Assembly: GCF_900094565.1 (NCBI RefSeq)
Contig: NZ_FMAF01000001.1
Location: 1-64,000 of the forward strand
Direction of reading: 5' to 3'
DNA length: 64,000 nucleotides
From: Martinezella lusitana
Lineage (GTDB): Bacteria > Pseudomonadota > Alphaproteobacteria > Rhizobiales > Rhizobiaceae
Shown: in pieces, positions 8,701 through 17,497 of the stretch
Position numbering within the stretch: the first letter of the stretch is position 1
Layout: each line of letters begins with the position of its first letter
Translations under genes and position numbers: made by a program
Notes under the pieces: generated by a model
What the model saw: only the letters and a program-made list of their open reading frames with translations
Told to the model about the DNA's origin: nothing
Databases searched by the model: none

Positions 8701-11700
8701 AAACCAGCCTTCCGACAGACCAAGGACGAAATCGTTGAAGGCGCTCGGTGCGCGATCGGCCAGCAGCAACTGCCCGCCATGGGCCGCGGTCCTCCGGACG
8801 ATCGCCCTGACGCCGTCGTCGTGCCGCAGAAGATGCTGGGCCTGATCACCAGACGCAACGACGATGTCGGCGACCGTTCGATCCGCCAGTTTGGCCGGTT
8901 CGGTCACGATCACATGCGGATCGCGCTCGAAGGCGATTTCCAGCGCGCGGCGCATCTGCTCGCGCGGTTCGGCAATGATCAGGCAGGCACTTGCCGCCGC
9001 CGCGATCGCAGCCAATCTGCGGCTGAAGGCCGGCGATACCGAGCCTATTTCGAGAATATGCCCGATGGTTTCCGGATTGGCCTCGATGGACGAGGTCAAC
9101 GCTGCCGCTAGTATCGAGAGCCGTCTTTCGCTCAAGGGAGATTGAACGAGCACATGCTCCAGCGTCGCTGCACTCGGCGTATTTATCCCCGGTGCCGAGG
9201 ATTCGTGCCCCAAGACATGCGGGCGCATGGCCGCCAAACGGTCAAGCGCATCGCGATAGGCATTGTTGACGAGAACGGTTTCGGCCACGCGGCCAGCGTC
9301 CTCGCGATAAATCTCCTGCAGAAGCTCGGCCACCGGCGGCAATGTCGGTTCCCGCGGAATATCCCAATCGCCACCCTTTGCCGAGGCTATACCGGCATCC
9401 TCGAGAATATAGAGGCAGTTTACGAGGAAGGATCTGAACTCGGGCTCGCCGGGCAGACTGGAATACGAGACGACGCCACTCCTGTCGGCAACCGCCAGGG
9501 CGATCTCGTGGCAGGCACGATAGATCGCGGCGTCGAGAAGAAGGGTCGCATTGTTGAGCGAATGGTCCCGATCGGCACCAGGCACGGGCAAACTATCAGG
9601 CAGTACCGTTCCCGAACTTTCGCGGCGGGCAAAGACGATCGAAGGAACGCTCTCATAATGAAATGCGACGGAATCAAGCGTCGCGCGGCGGCGCAGATGT
9701 GTGCGGCGGAAACGGCAATCGTCAAGAATGACAATCTGCTCGCCGCCCGCATCGAACAGGCGGAAACGGGCCTTTATCGAATTCGCGCTGAACCGATCGA
9801 TCTCGATCGTCGCTTTGACGATCGGCCGTCCCTTGCCGAAAACCCTGATCGCGCCGAAGCGAACCGGAATATAGGGCGCACCGGCTTCGTCTCCGGAGAG
9901 CTGATCGAACAGCGCCACAAGCCCGTGGAACGCGGCGTCGACCGACATGGGATTGAGATTATATGCCCCGAACGGATGCGAGGGTGCTGCCGCCGGCTTG
10001 AGTTCCACCTCGATAACATCGCGGCCGAACGCAACAGCCTTCGACAGAAGCTGGAAGTGCGGGCCGTAGTGCAGGCCGAAACGCTCGGCCGTTTGGTAGG
10101 TCATGTCGGCGGTCAGAACGAGTTTACGCTCCTTGGCCCGTCTTTCGACATGGCCGCCGAGGTCCTCACCCCCAAGCGGCTTGCGGCAGCGCGCGACGGC
10201 GTGAACGGTCCAGTCGTCATTGCTCAGACGCTCACGCGACCGGATCTCGATGTCCCCGGTCTCGGGCGACAGGATCGTCGACAGCTCCACCATGCGATCC
10301 GGGCGCAGTTCAATTGGCCGGACGATCTCGAGATTGCCGATCTCGACCTCGTCTGTCCCGAAATATCGCTGTGCGGCCGTAACGGCAATCTCGATGAAAC
10401 CGCTCCCAGGCATGATCGCCTTGCCGTCGACGACGTGCTCCGCAAGGTCGGCGAAAAGATGTGCGTCGAGATGGTTCTTCCAGTTCGAGCCGTTGATATC
10501 AGTCCGCCAGCCGAGCAGAGTGTATGGGCTTTTGCGATCGCGGCCGAAAATATCGATCTCGTCGCTTGTCGGCTGGGTGCGCAGCTCCATCGGTTCGAAC
10601 GGCAACGGCGGCAACTTGACGAAAGCATTGCGCGTGGCGCTGCCTCGCGCACGCAACGCCGGCGCGCCGTTGGCGACCGCGCGGGCGAATGATTGCGAAA
10701 CCGGATCGTGACCGGCAAGATGCCCCTCGCGCAGCAGCGTCGGTATCGCGACCACTTGAACCGATGCCTGCTTTGCGATCTCCGCTACATAATTGGAAAG
10801 GATCGGGCGCGGCGAAATTTCAACGAAGAGATTACATCCCATCGCCATGGCGGCCTGACAGCCAGCCTTGAAGAGCACCGGATCGCGAACATTGCGCCAC
10901 CAATATTGCGTATCCAGCAACCGTCCATCGCTGAGTTCGCCCGTCACGGTCGAAATGAAGGTCCCTGTGCCGCTATCCGGCGCCACATCGGGCAGATCCG
11001 CGAGGAAGGCATCCTTGGCGCGATCGATGATCGGATGATGAAAAGGATAGTTGATGTCGAGGATGTGCGCCACGATCTGAGATTTGCGCGCAGCATCCCT
11101 GAATGCCTCGATCTCGCTGACCGGGCCGGAAATCGTTACCGAATTCGGTGCATTGATCGCTGCGACACAGATATTGTCGAGACCATGCGATCTTGCGAAA
11201 GCAAGCGCTGCCTCCTCGTTGAGGACCACGGCCGCCATCTTGCCTTCGCCGGCGAGAAGATCCTGATGCAGCGAACGCTTGGCGACAATGGCGACCGCTT
11301 CGGCAGCAGTCAGTGCCTTGGCGGCGTAGGCGGCGGCGATTTCGCCGACGGAGTGACCGAAGACTGCGTCAGGCTTGACGCCCATGGTCCACAGGCAATC
11401 CGAAAGGGAAGCCTGGACCGCAAACAATAGTGGTTGCGCAATCTTGGTATCGGCCAGACGCGAGGCAAGATCCGGGGCGACCAGAAGATCCGTCAGCTTC
11501 TCGCCCAGATAATATTCAAAAAGCGCGCTGAATGACTGAAAACACTGCCGGAAATGACGATTTTCCTCATAGGCGCCGACGCCCATGCCTGCCCATTGGG
11601 AGCCGTTGCCGGAAAAGACAAAGGCGATCTTGGCGGGTTGTGCCGGGGCTTCACCGGCCTCGCCGACGGAGCTCTTGCCGGTGAGGTGTGCCTCGATCGC

Positions 11701-13197
11701 CGCCAGCACCGCAGCGCTGTCCTTGGCTCGCGCCGCGAAGCGATGGCGCATCGGTTCGCGATTGGCTGCAGCCGAAGCGACGATCTGGCGAGCCTCCTTG
11801 GGCTCGGCATGTTCGAGGCGCGTCCTGTAGTCCTCGAGCAATTTCGAAAGCGCCGAGGCCGTGTGGGCGCTTGCCGCGAAAACCATTCCGTCACCGCGGA
11901 TTTGCGGTTCGGGCGGCGCAACCGGATCGGGGTCGCTGATGACGACATGTGCGTTGGTGCCGCCGAACCCGAAAGAGTTGACGCCGGCAAAGCGCGCCTG
12001 CTTCGCCGGAAGAAGCTCGATAGCTGAGGTGTTGACCCGAACGTTCAGTCCGTCGAAATCGATGTTTTCGTTGGGTTGGTCGAAATGCAGCGACGCCGGC
12101 AGGAAGTTGTTCTCCAGCGCGATCATCGCTTTCAGAAGGCCGAAAAGACCCGATGCGGGCTCGGTATGCCCGATATTGGACTTGATCGACCCGACCGGCA
12201 CCGGAGCCCGGCGATTGCGACCGATAACTTCGCCGATCGCCCAGATCTCGGCGGGATCGCCGACCTTCGTTCCCGTTCCGTGACCCTCGACGAAGGCAAT
12301 GCGATTGACGTCGATATTATGCCCTTCGTAGATCGAACGCAGCAAAGCGGCCTGCGCCTCGCGCGACGGCATCGAGATGCCGTTGGTGCGGCCCGAGGAA
12401 TTGACCCCGACCGCGTGGATTCTGGCGTGGCTGCAATCCTTCTCGCGCAAGGCGACGTCGGTCCGGCGCAGCACGATCGCCGCGCCACCTTCGGCACGAA
12501 CGTAGCCGCGGCCGTTGTCGTCATAGGCGCGGCAAAGGCCTTCCGGCGACAGCATGCGCGCCTGCGCAAAGCCCACGAAAGACATGGGGTGGAGCAGAAC
12601 ATTGATGCCGCCGACGATCGCAGTGTCGATTTCACCGCATTCCAACGCCCGTACCGCCTGATCCAGCGCAACCAGCGATGACGAACAGGCCGTATCGATC
12701 GTCATGCTCGGCCCGCGCAGACCGAATATATGCGAGATGCGATTGGAAACGATGGAAAGCGTGTTGCCCGTCATAAAATACGGGCCACCCGATGCAGGGT
12801 CCTCGAGGGTCAGATTGCCATGCTCGAGAGAGGATGCCCCGACGTAGACGCCAACCCGCTGGCCTTCAAAGCCGTCGATCGGCAAGTTCGCATCTTCCAA
12901 GGCCCGCCAGACGACATTGAGCAGGATGCGCTGCTGCGGATCCATCTGCATCGCTTCGCGTTGCGAAAGGCCGAAAACCGCAGGATCGAAGGCGAATATA
13001 TTCTCGATGACGCCGGCGGCGTAGCTATAGGTCTTTCCCGGAACGCCTATGGCCGGATGCCAAAAGCGCGCAAGGTCCCAGCGCTCTTCAGGTATGCGGC
13101 CTACAGTGCAACGCCCTTCCTTGAGGACGATCTGAAGCTCTTCGATCGAACCCGCCCCAGGGGCAACGCTTGCGCGTCCGATAATTTCAACCGTCAT
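5731..13197 (-). CDS. rkpA: RkpA, single-chain fatty-acid-synthase-like polyketide synthase
   Basis: A 2,488-residue type I multidomain enzyme that builds a fatty acyl chain needed for rhizobial capsular polysaccharide. Domains in order: ketosynthase 1-425, with Cys171 in DTACSSSL, His in VEGHGTGTKVGDPAE near 306 and NIGHTEPASG near 346; acyltransferase 525-830 with GHSVGE near 614; dehydratase from about 905 with HVVDGKAIMPGSG; a methyltransferase-like stretch near 1375-1560 that lacks a proper SAM motif; enoylreductase from about 1750, with GLNFRDVM and GGVGLAALQ; ketoreductase from about 2095 with VVGGIGGFG; and ACP with the phosphopantetheine Ser in GLDSL near 2411. There is no thioesterase, consistent with release through RkpG. 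Older work split this gene into rkpA-F. An inverted repeat lies about 70 bp upstream. Confidence 0.93.
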   Translation of the reverse strand: MTVEIIGRASVAPGAGSIEELQIVLKEGRCTVGRIPEERWDLARFWHPAIGVPGKTYSYAAGVIENIFAFDPAVFGLSQREAMQMDPQQRILLNVVWRALEDANLPIDGFEGQRVGVYVGASSLEHGNLTLEDPASGGPYFMTGNTLSIVSNRISHIFGLRGPSMTIDTACSSSLVALDQAVRALECGEIDTAIVGGINVLLHPMSFVGFAQARMLSPEGLCRAYDDNGRGYVRAEGGAAIVLRRTDVALREKDCSHARIHAVGVNSSGRTNGISMPSREAQAALLRSIYEGHNIDVNRIAFVEGHGTGTKVGDPAEIWAIGEVIGRNRRAPVPVGSIKSNIGHTEPASGLFGLLKAMIALENNFLPASLHFDQPNENIDFDGLNVRVNTSAIELLPAKQARFAGVNSFGFGGTNAHVVISDPDPVAPPEPQIRGDGMVFAASAHTASALSKLLEDYRTRLEHAEPKEARQIVASAAANREPMRHRFAARAKDSAAVLAAIEAHLTGKSSVGEAGEAPAQPAKIAFVFSGNGSQWAGMGVGAYEENRHFRQCFQSFSALFEYYLGEKLTDLLVAPDLASRLADTKIAQPLLFAVQASLSDCLWTMGVKPDAVFGHSVGEIAAAYAAKALTAAEAVAIVAKRSLHQDLLAGEGKMAAVVLNEEAALAFARSHGLDNICVAAINAPNSVTISGPVSEIEAFRDAARKSQIVAHILDINYPFHHPIIDRAKDAFLADLPDVAPDSGTGTFISTVTGELSDGRLLDTQYWWRNVRDPVLFKAGCQAAMAMGCNLFVEISPRPILSNYVAEIAKQASVQVVAIPTLLREGHLAGHDPVSQSFARAVANGAPALRARGSATRNAFVKLPPLPFEPMELRTQPTSDEIDIFGRDRKSPYTLLGWRTDINGSNWKNHLDAHLFADLAEHVVDGKAIMPGSGFIEIAVTAAQRYFGTDEVEIGNLEIVRPIELRPDRMVELSTILSPETGDIEIRSRERLSNDDWTVHAVARCRKPLGGEDLGGHVERRAKERKLVLTADMTYQTAERFGLHYGPHFQLLSKAVAFGRDVIEVELKPAAAPSHPFGAYNLNPMSVDAAFHGLVALFDQLSGDEAGAPYIPVRFGAIRVFGKGRPIVKATIEIDRFSANSIKARFRLFDAGGEQIVILDDCRFRRTHLRRRATLDSVAFHYESVPSIVFARRESSGTVLPDSLPVPGADRDHSLNNATLLLDAAIYRACHEIALAVADRSGVVSYSSLPGEPEFRSFLVNCLYILEDAGIASAKGGDWDIPREPTLPPVAELLQEIYREDAGRVAETVLVNNAYRDALDRLAAMRPHVLGHESSAPGINTPSAATLEHVLVQSPLSERRLSILAAALTSSIEANPETIGHILEIGSVSPAFSRRLAAIAAAASACLIIAEPREQMRRALEIAFERDPHVIVTEPAKLADRTVADIVVASGDQAQHLLRHDDGVRAIVRRTAAHGGQLLLADRAPSAFNDFVLGLSEGWFADSQSPEFPVGRLGTPQQVENLLATLGFTKTHVHELTFPDGALIAVTAAAERQLEANGQADAANPMLILSEQGKKGIGRLDKRTIVIDVGTSPVDIIGALETLDREPRRVVYLADGKRDRDPAELSLARLSIFTELADALSRHGDGGRSRLVIVAPGGSPLASASIDVANAGLWAFARVLQNEYDGFDVHLLDADANDRRTISSVEMLLAAETDNREWILDGSTGEIREIRAAAGPFAAVETSRHDIAAATIRQHVSGRLDSLAWEEANLPVLEAGEVVVAVEATGLNFRDVMWAMGLLPEEALEDGFAGATIGMEFAGRILAVGDAVDDLQPGDKVMGIGPAAFSTHVHVRRDGVTRLPEKMETIAAATVPVAFLTAYYAMVELGRIQSGETILIHGAAGGVGLAALQIAKLKGAKVIATAGTVEKRRFLEMLGADHVLDSRSLDFVAGVRQFTRGEGVDLVLNSLFAEAMERSIELVKPFGRFLELGKRDYYSDRKIGLRPFRRNVSYFGIDADQLLVNVPDLTRRIFAEIGQLFAEEKLTPLPYRAFGYDEIGNAFRLMQNAGHIGKIVVRPPVIGSDSVLPAPAKVLRFDSEGIFLVVGGIGGFGLAAADWLVSKGARRIALCSRRGEADPETKKAIGEWAKHGATTTLHACDITDEAAVEALLVSLRTEGVLKGIIHAAMVLDDALLANLTPERNRPVVEVKIRGAEILDRLTQKDKLELFLLFSSATTMLGNPGQANYVMANGYLEGLARARRAAGRSALAVGFGAIADKGFLARNGEVNELLSKRIGRAALKARDALEQVERYILADTGTVDAAAVMIAEIDWNAARLLPIAGRSLFEPLMRHTGSHQSLNEGDAIDLRELIKGKSEEEAQAALHALVAFEIAAILRVTEDTVTPDKVLKDIGLDSLMAMELGMSFQQKTGFDIPLSGVGEGTTVSDVVSRLRDRVMNRGSDETEGSAVNEDQVVERLARSHAGEQEKRVAQ

Positions 13198-13548
13198 GAT
13201 CTCTCAGCAATATTTTACAAAGCGCGTCGTACCGAACTATTCAATTTCATTATCAACTGTTCACACCACAATTATCTGTGGTTGTCACCGACAAAAATCC
13301 GGGTGTACAGCGCAATATGCGGCAGTGCAACAATCGAAGCAACATGCCATCCCCGATACCATCAGTGCTTGTGTCTGAAATGCGCTCCGCGCTCGAGTCC
13401 GTTGCGGACATTTCTTCACATCACTTCGGGATCAATTCCACCCCGGCGACAAGGCGTGATTCGTCACGATCATACATATGTCGGCGTCTATGCGCCGATA
13501 GAGGTAAAACAGACCTTGGCGAAGCCGCGAAATCTCCATTTCTTGACG
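13198..13548. other. intergenic region between the KpsD-like gene and rkpA
   Basis: About 350 bp without a credible gene. The part nearest rkpA is AT-rich and should hold its promoter; GAGAG lies just before the rkpA ATG. It contains the inverted repeat listed separately at 13265-13282. A small hairpin (CGGCG/CGCCG) lies near 13483-13498. No clear terminator was seen, so read-through from the KpsD-like gene into rkpA is possible. Confidence 0.6.
13265..13282. promoter_or_regulatory. inverted repeat ACCACA-N6-TGTGGT upstream of rkpA
   Basis: A perfect 6-bp dyad with a 6-nt AT-rich spacer, 68-85 bp before the rkpA start. This size and position fit the operator of a dimeric regulator or an activator site. 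No regulator is identified in the window. Confidence 0.4.
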
Positions 13549-14727
13549 TTACTGGCCCAGATTGACCGCTGTCGCAGCACCCTGAGAAGCGATGCCCAAT
13601 GGCGTGCCGACAAGGGTCAGGAACTTTCGAATGTCGACGGAGGGATGGCGCGACACATAGATGACGTCGCGGCTCTTGACCGGGAAGGTCTGCCCTACGA
13701 TCAAGCTGTCCGGATGCGACATGTCGAAACGATAGACGATCGGATAACGCCCCTTGGGGTCCGCGACCATTCCCTTGCGTAACAATTCCTGGAATCGCGC
13801 CAGGCCAAGCAGGCTCCTGACGATATCCGGCTCTTCATAACGGAACAGGAAGAAGCCCTTGGCGTTGCTCGAGTCATCGTCGGCGCCATGACCCAAGGCA
13901 ACAGCCTCGAGGAGATTGAGGTCGTTGGCGCCGAACTCGAGACGGCCGTCTCCGCGAACGGAGCCCATCAATGTGAAGGTTCTGGGATCACGCACCAGGA
14001 AGATCTGGTCGCCAGGTTGAACATAGATATCTTCGGACGGATGCTCGATGATCGATTTCAACAGAACCGTCCCGGTCCTGCTGCCGCGAACCAGCGTAAC
14101 ATAGGTTTCATAAGGCTGCGTCACTGATCCGCCGGCCTTGGCGATGACTTGCGTGATCTTTTCCTCGGTCAGATCCAAGGGAACCATCGAGGGACGCCCG
14201 ACCGCGCCCGAAACCGTAACAGTTCGCGATGCCGTACCCGTGCTCGTCACGATGACATCCGGCTCTACAGCCTTGGTGGCCAGAGCCGCCAGGATCGCCT
14301 TGCGAGCCTGCTCGAGTGTCTTGCCCGCGAACCGAACAGAGCCGGCATAGGGGATGGCCGCCGTCCCGTCCGGCTGCACGACGATATCGAGCGACACCTG
14401 TTTCGATTGTGCCGTCGAAAACAGGCCATCAGCGCCCGCTTCGAAAATCGTCACCTTCAATGCGTCGCCGACGCCGATAACTACCCGTCCGACACCACCG
14501 CCGATACCAAACCGGCGGTTGAGTGTGGAAGAAACATAATCCGAAACCAGACGCGCGGTACGGCTGTCGATGTCGACAATATCAAAAACGGCGGCATTCT
14601 TGCGTCCAAGCTCGGCGCTGGATTGTCCCGCATCGCTCGTGATCGCACCGGCCAGCGGCCCTTCGCTCGAGACGGAATTGCATCCAGCTAGAATTACGCA
14701 GCAAAATACGGCGCCAACCCGAATCAA
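13549..14727 (-). CDS. KpsD/CtrA/BexD-type outer-membrane polysaccharide export lipoprotein
   Basis: The 392-residue protein starts with a short lipoprotein signal and the lipobox ILAGC (Cys16). It continues with a Poly_export domain (GVGDALKVTIFEAG, then VVQPDGTAAIPYAG) and two or more SLBB-type repeats (TVSGAVGRPSMVPLD, TLMGSVRGDGRLEFG). Such proteins form the outer-membrane channel of the ABC-dependent capsule exporter together with KpsE. The start is a TTG at 14727: an in-frame stop lies five codons upstream, no other start precedes the signal peptide, and GGGG sits 8 nt before it. It is transcribed leftward towards rkpA and divergently from the kpsE-kpsT operon. Confidence 0.85.
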   Translation of the reverse strand: MIRVGAVFCCVILAGCNSVSSEGPLAGAITSDAGQSSAELGRKNAAVFDIVDIDSRTARLVSDYVSSTLNRRFGIGGGVGRVVIGVGDALKVTIFEAGADGLFSTAQSKQVSLDIVVQPDGTAAIPYAGSVRFAGKTLEQARKAILAALATKAVEPDVIVTSTGTASRTVTVSGAVGRPSMVPLDLTEEKITQVIAKAGGSVTQPYETYVTLVRGSRTGTVLLKSIIEHPSEDIYVQPGDQIFLVRDPRTFTLMGSVRGDGRLEFGANDLNLLEAVALGHGADDDSSNAKGFFLFRYEEPDIVRSLLGLARFQELLRKGMVADPKGRYPIVYRFDMSHPDSLIVGQTFPVKSRDVIYVSRHPSVDIRKFLTLVGTPLGIASQGAATAVNLGQ

Positions 14728-15434
14728 TTGAACAACCCCAAATTATTAGCTGCCGCCGTTACCTGATGGTTCAGACCGACATAGTATGCATCAAATATGT
14801 AGACGCCTTGAAAGCATAACGAGCGGCCGTCAACAAGCCCATTCAACCTAAAGCGCCATCAAAAAAATTCGGTGCGATCATCCGAACACACCTGATATGT
14901 GATGAGCAATCGACCCCGCTGCGTATAAGCGCCAAGTGCGAATAAGGCAATTTATGTCAATATTATTTGGAGATTTTAAATTAATATTTTCTGAATGATG
15001 AAATGATCTATTAAACAATAGGATCAGGAGAAATCGAGCTGGGTCACGAAACCATGTTTTGCGAATCGGCATTTTCTCCGCTTTTCATAGGCTTGCTGGT
15101 GCCTGTAGAAGGCATCAATTCCAAACCGCTGTTTCCAAAGGAATAGCGGATTACAAGAATTCAGAAACTATCGGAGCCCGGGAGTCCCGCCAGATAAGCA
15201 TTGAGCGGTAAAGATAGAAGTAGAATCTACTTGGCGTCCGGCGGTGTGGTTTTCTGCCCGGAGAGGCGTGCTCTTGGCCGTTCGGAAATGGGCAGCGGCG
15301 CTCATAAACTACGCCGCTTTCTGCGGATCGTACCGCTAGGGTTGTGAATTGATGGGACGAATAGTACGTCATTCGCAACTGGCGTGGTAATTTCTCCAAA
15401 TCGGCAAATACCGATGGAAATAAAGGTTATGTCA
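14728..15434. other. divergent AT-rich regulatory region of the capsule locus
   Basis: About 700 bp separate the leftward and rightward capsule operons, and I see no convincing gene. Bases about 14940-15020 are markedly AT-rich compared with the flanking genes, as expected for promoters and for H-NS-like or MucR-like silencer binding. A hairpin with arms AGCGGCG/CGCCGCT (15294-15300 and 15312-15318) lies 117-141 bp before the rightward operon, with no U-tract. Exact promoters cannot be fixed by eye. Confidence 0.55.
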
Positions 15435-16271
15435 ATGCTTGGTTTTTCAAAGCGATCGCCGAAAAAGTCGTCAAAGGACCCTTTGGAAATATTCGACCAG
15501 TACGAGCAAAGCATCCCAAGCCATCAGAATGCGATCGATGCCCTTTCCGGCTGGAATTGTGCTTTTCCCCCTGCCCTCAACTTGAATGCCGGAGCGCTGC
15601 CCCTCTACGCAGACGACCGGATAGCCTGGGCCCTGCAATCGTTCGGATCTATCGAAGGCAAGAAGGTCCTGGAAGTGGGACCATTGGAGGGAATGCACAC
15701 CTATATGCTGCATAGCCATCTCCCGGCGCGAATCGACGCGATCGAAGCAAATCGTCTCTGTTTCCTGAGGTGCCTCGTCACCAAGCAGATTCTGAATATC
15801 GATACCGCTTCCTTCATGCTGGGCGACATCCAGTCGTGGCTGACGGAACGCGACGAGACCTATGACTTCGCGCTGGCATCCGGCGTTCTCTATCACATGG
15901 CCGATCCCGGGGAATTCCTGCGGCTGCTGGCAAGCCGGACCAAAGCGGTTTTCATCTGGACGCATTTCGTTCTGGAGGACGCAATGCCCGAGGGCGACGT
16001 GCGGCGCCTGCCTTTCAGCGGCAAAGTCGAAACCAGAATGGTCGACGGGGTTCCCGTACGTTACTACGAACGAAGCTATCATCACGCCAATGCCAACGCG
16101 TCTTTCTGCGGCGGTATGAAGGACCGGCATTTCTGGATGCACCGGGATGACATATTGATGCTGTTGCGTAAGCTCGGTTACAGCGACATCGTCATCAGGG
16201 ACGAAAACCTGAACCACCCTGGCGGCCCGAGCTTTTCGCTGCTGGCGCGCAAAGCGCCTGATGCTTCCTGA
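15435..16271 (+). CDS. SAM-dependent methyltransferase
   Basis: A class I SAM methyltransferase of about 278 residues. Motif I is VLEVGPLEGMHTYML (about residue 75), followed by an acidic residue in IDAIEAN and the post-motif LASGVLYHMADP. The frame is open further upstream (GTG 15384, ATG 15414, ATG 15429), but only the ATG at 15435 has a well spaced AAGG (8 nt). As first gene of the rightward capsule operon it probably methylates a sugar of the capsule or of its lipid carrier; the substrate cannot be read from sequence. Confidence 0.75.
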   Translation: MLGFSKRSPKKSSKDPLEIFDQYEQSIPSHQNAIDALSGWNCAFPPALNLNAGALPLYADDRIAWALQSFGSIEGKKVLEVGPLEGMHTYMLHSHLPARIDAIEANRLCFLRCLVTKQILNIDTASFMLGDIQSWLTERDETYDFALASGVLYHMADPGEFLRLLASRTKAVFIWTHFVLEDAMPEGDVRRLPFSGKVETRMVDGVPVRYYERSYHHANANASFCGGMKDRHFWMHRDDILMLLRKLGYSDIVIRDENLNHPGGPSFSLLARKAPDAS

Positions 16272-16281
16272 CGAGGTTTGA

Positions 16282-16422
16282 ATGCCGGGATTCAAGATCA
16301 GCCATATCGCGGGTCGTTTTGACGTGCTTCGGGGCGCGACCGGTAACCTGGTGTTTTTCGATCGCAGTGCGACAAGCAGCGCCGACCGAGTACAAATGCC
16401 GGAGAATATCCGTGCTTTTTAA
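16282..16422 (+). CDS. 46-residue ORF coupled to the next gene
   Basis: A short ORF begins 10 nt after the methyltransferase stop, with GAGG 5 nt before its ATG. It encodes 46 residues (MPGFKISHIAGRFDVLRG...), soluble and without a signal. Its final codons contain a GGAGA that serves the GTG start of the next gene, and its TAA lies inside that gene, a typical coupling arrangement. It may be a real small protein or a translated leader. It could also be the original N-terminus of the next protein, separated by a frameshift. I recognise no family. Confidence 0.45.
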   Translation: MPGFKISHIAGRFDVLRGATGNLVFFDRSATSSADRVQMPENIRAF

Positions 16423-17497
16423 TCTCGAATATGATCACGGCACCATTCTCGAGGGTTATCTTATTCCCGACGGCTTTTCCGACCTGCCGCACATCAGGGT
16501 ATCCGATGCGAACGGCGATTTGATGATCCTGCCATGCGATCAGCTCAAACAGGCTGTCATTGATTCGGGACGGCATGAAAACGGCCGCGTCGGGTTCAAG
16601 TTGGATACGACGATCATCCCGGATCTGGCTGAGCGAACATCGCTGATGATCCATGACGCGAAGTCAGGATTGTTGATCTACCGGCGGCCGCAAGTCCCGC
16701 AAACAATTCCTTTGAAGATTTTACGGCTTGAAACGCAGCTCCTGCCGATGGTCAAATTCGACTATCACTGCGGCCGCCACTTTCAATATGAGCTCCCGTC
16801 CGTAGAGCGTTTCGGTCACGAGACGGCGCTTCAGGCCTTTCATCTGAACGCCATCCAGTCGATCTATATCAGTGGACGTCTGCTGCTGCGGAACTACGAA
16901 GAGTTTCTCGACAAGGGATTCAAGGCAATCGTTCTGCTGACTGACCCCTATTACGAATTGGCCCTGCGGATATTTCTTCTGAAACGAATGGCAAGAACTC
17001 AAATTTCCTTTTTCGGCGACCGCGACAAGATCATATTGGCGCCCGCTGCGGAGCATTTTGCCGACGTCGATCTTGAGAGCGAGGCCTCTCTCAAAATGGC
17101 GCTCAAGAAAGCGCCTCAAAATGTCAGAAGCGTTCTCGTGTCACCGGTCACCCGCCAGCTGGCCACGACGATACCGGAACAGCTCGTCACGCGCAGCGAT
17201 GTGGCCGCCGCGATCGATCTTCTGTCGCGTTTTGCCATCGTGGGCCATGATAGCGACAGTCTTTACTTTCAACATGCGGTGGGCGAGTTGCTCGGGATTC
17301 CGATTGACGATTTCCCATTGCCCTCGAGGCATAGCACCCTTGAAAACATTGCAGCACAACTGCGTTCATTGCATATTGCCGAACTTATGCTCGAGGAAGA
17401 TTTGATTTTCGATCACTATGTGCGTGAGGCGATGAAACCATCCGCGCCGGAGCTGCGCGAAACGATTGTAAGCCGACATGCCAAAACCAGTCATTGA
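16412..17497 (+). CDS. unrecognised protein of the capsule operon
   Basis: A cytoplasmic-looking protein of about 361 residues. I do not recognise its family. There is no signal peptide or membrane helix. It has an N-terminal beta-rich part of about 95 residues and then a mixed alpha/beta part with FDYHCGRHF, IYISGRLLLRNYEEFL and AIVLLTDPYYELALRIFLL. The last two recall the RDP-type segment of sulfotransferase-like enzymes, but a clear P-loop is missing. The GTG start at 16412 is chosen because GGAGA lies 6 nt before it; an upstream start at 16319 would lie inside the 46-codon ORF without a Shine-Dalgarno. It overlaps the kpsE start by 20 nt. A role in modifying or polymerising the capsule repeat is likely from context only. 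Confidence 0.65.
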   Translation: MLFNLEYDHGTILEGYLIPDGFSDLPHIRVSDANGDLMILPCDQLKQAVIDSGRHENGRVGFKLDTTIIPDLAERTSLMIHDAKSGLLIYRRPQVPQTIPLKILRLETQLLPMVKFDYHCGRHFQYELPSVERFGHETALQAFHLNAIQSIYISGRLLLRNYEEFLDKGFKAIVLLTDPYYELALRIFLLKRMARTQISFFGDRDKIILAPAAEHFADVDLESEASLKMALKKAPQNVRSVLVSPVTRQLATTIPEQLVTRSDVAAAIDLLSRFAIVGHDSDSLYFQHAVGELLGIPIDDFPLPSRHSTLENIAAQLRSLHIAELMLEEDLIFDHYVREAMKPSAPELRETIVSRHAKTSH

